Virus record (IMG/VR): IMGVR_UViG_3300031569_000043
Location: 1-23,122 of that record
Source: a virus
Length of the DNA: 23,122 nucleotides
Strand: one strand, 5' to 3'
The notes beneath the pieces were generated by a model. The model was given only the letters and a program-made list of their open reading frames with translations. It did not search any database and had not been told where the DNA came from. Positions 22,986 to 23,122 of the stretch are shown one piece after another. Position numbers and translations under genes: made by a program. How positions within the stretch are numbered: position 1 is the first letter of the stretch; every line of letters starts with the position of its first letter.

Positions 22986-23122
22986 ATGACACAAGCAAGT
23001 AATCATCATAGCGATGATGTTTTTAAAGAAAAGAGGAAACTTAAGAAGCCGATTAAATTTGGAATCACTTTAAACGAAGAGCAGAAAGTAACCAAAGCCT
23101 TAATACTTCAGAATCCCATAAC
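22986..23122 (+). CDS. PhoH-like ATPase, N-terminal part (partial)
   Basis: The frame from ATG 22986 is open to the window end and encodes 45 residues. After a charged, His-containing start comes KFGITLNEEQKVTKALILQ, which matches the segment just before the Walker A loop in PhoH-family ATPases (LNEEQ...AK..I). The P-loop itself would lie just past the end of the window. PhoH-like genes are common in T4-like marine phages; their role is not settled (RNA-linked ATPase is the usual view). The family call rests on this short stretch only. Confidence 0.62.
   Translation, partial: MTQASNHHSDDVFKEKRKLKKPIKFGITLNEEQKVTKALILQNPI

Noticed and set aside
1-23122. CRISPR arrays, tRNA genes, insertion sequences or integrase sites
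   Set aside because: I saw no spaced direct repeats, tRNA cloverleaf, transposase, terminal inverted repeats or att-like duplications.

Overview
The window reads as part of a T4-like (tailed, contractile-type) phage genome. All genes are on the + strand, tightly packed and mostly head-to-tail, with many ATGA or TAATG overlaps. Six head and packaging proteins are recognisable in nearly T4 order: large terminase (gp17-like), portal (gp20-like), prohead core proteins, prohead serine protease (gp21-like), scaffold (gp22-like) and major capsid protein (gp23-like). The DNA is AT-rich. The strongest expected gene, the capsid gene, has an A-rich leader with no Shine-Dalgarno sequence. Together with the protein flavour this suggests a host in the Bacteroidota, probably marine or aquatic; that host call is inference.

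Layout. Bases 1-2315 hold the end of a probable virion gene, a GIY-YIG endonuclease-like gene, a DnaG/gp61-type primase and a PD-(D/E)XK exonuclease. Bases 2328-10048 form an accessory block: a nucleotidyltransferase, a 1496-residue multidomain protein (nucleotidyltransferase, HIGH-type nucleotidylyltransferase, HAD phosphatase, three HExxH metallopeptidase-like segments and a zinc ribbon), a zinc-knuckle protein and an acidic virion-like protein. Bases 10103-13494 hold five genes of poorly known function, one a membrane protein. Bases 13494-22880 are the packaging and head-assembly module. The window ends in the start of a PhoH-like ATPase gene.

How the parts may work together. The gp21-type protease of T4 cuts after (L/I)-x-E, and T4 internal head proteins carry a short N-terminal targeting peptide ending in such a site. 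Here matching N-terminal sites occur in the first nucleotidyltransferase (ITE|G), the acidic 454-aa protein (LAE|G) and a core protein (ITE|G). In the giant protein, all six (L/I)xE|(G/A/S/N) sites fall in linkers between recognised domains. My main hypothesis is that this block encodes capsid-packaged cargo, including a polyprotein that the prohead protease cuts into separate enzymes, to be delivered into the host with the DNA. This is inference from sequence pattern only.

Regulation. A TATTTAT element (often ACTATTTAT) lies just upstream of eight genes and is nearly absent elsewhere; it is a candidate phage late promoter. Two strong intrinsic terminators bracket the scaffold-capsid pair, which has its own structured 5' leader.
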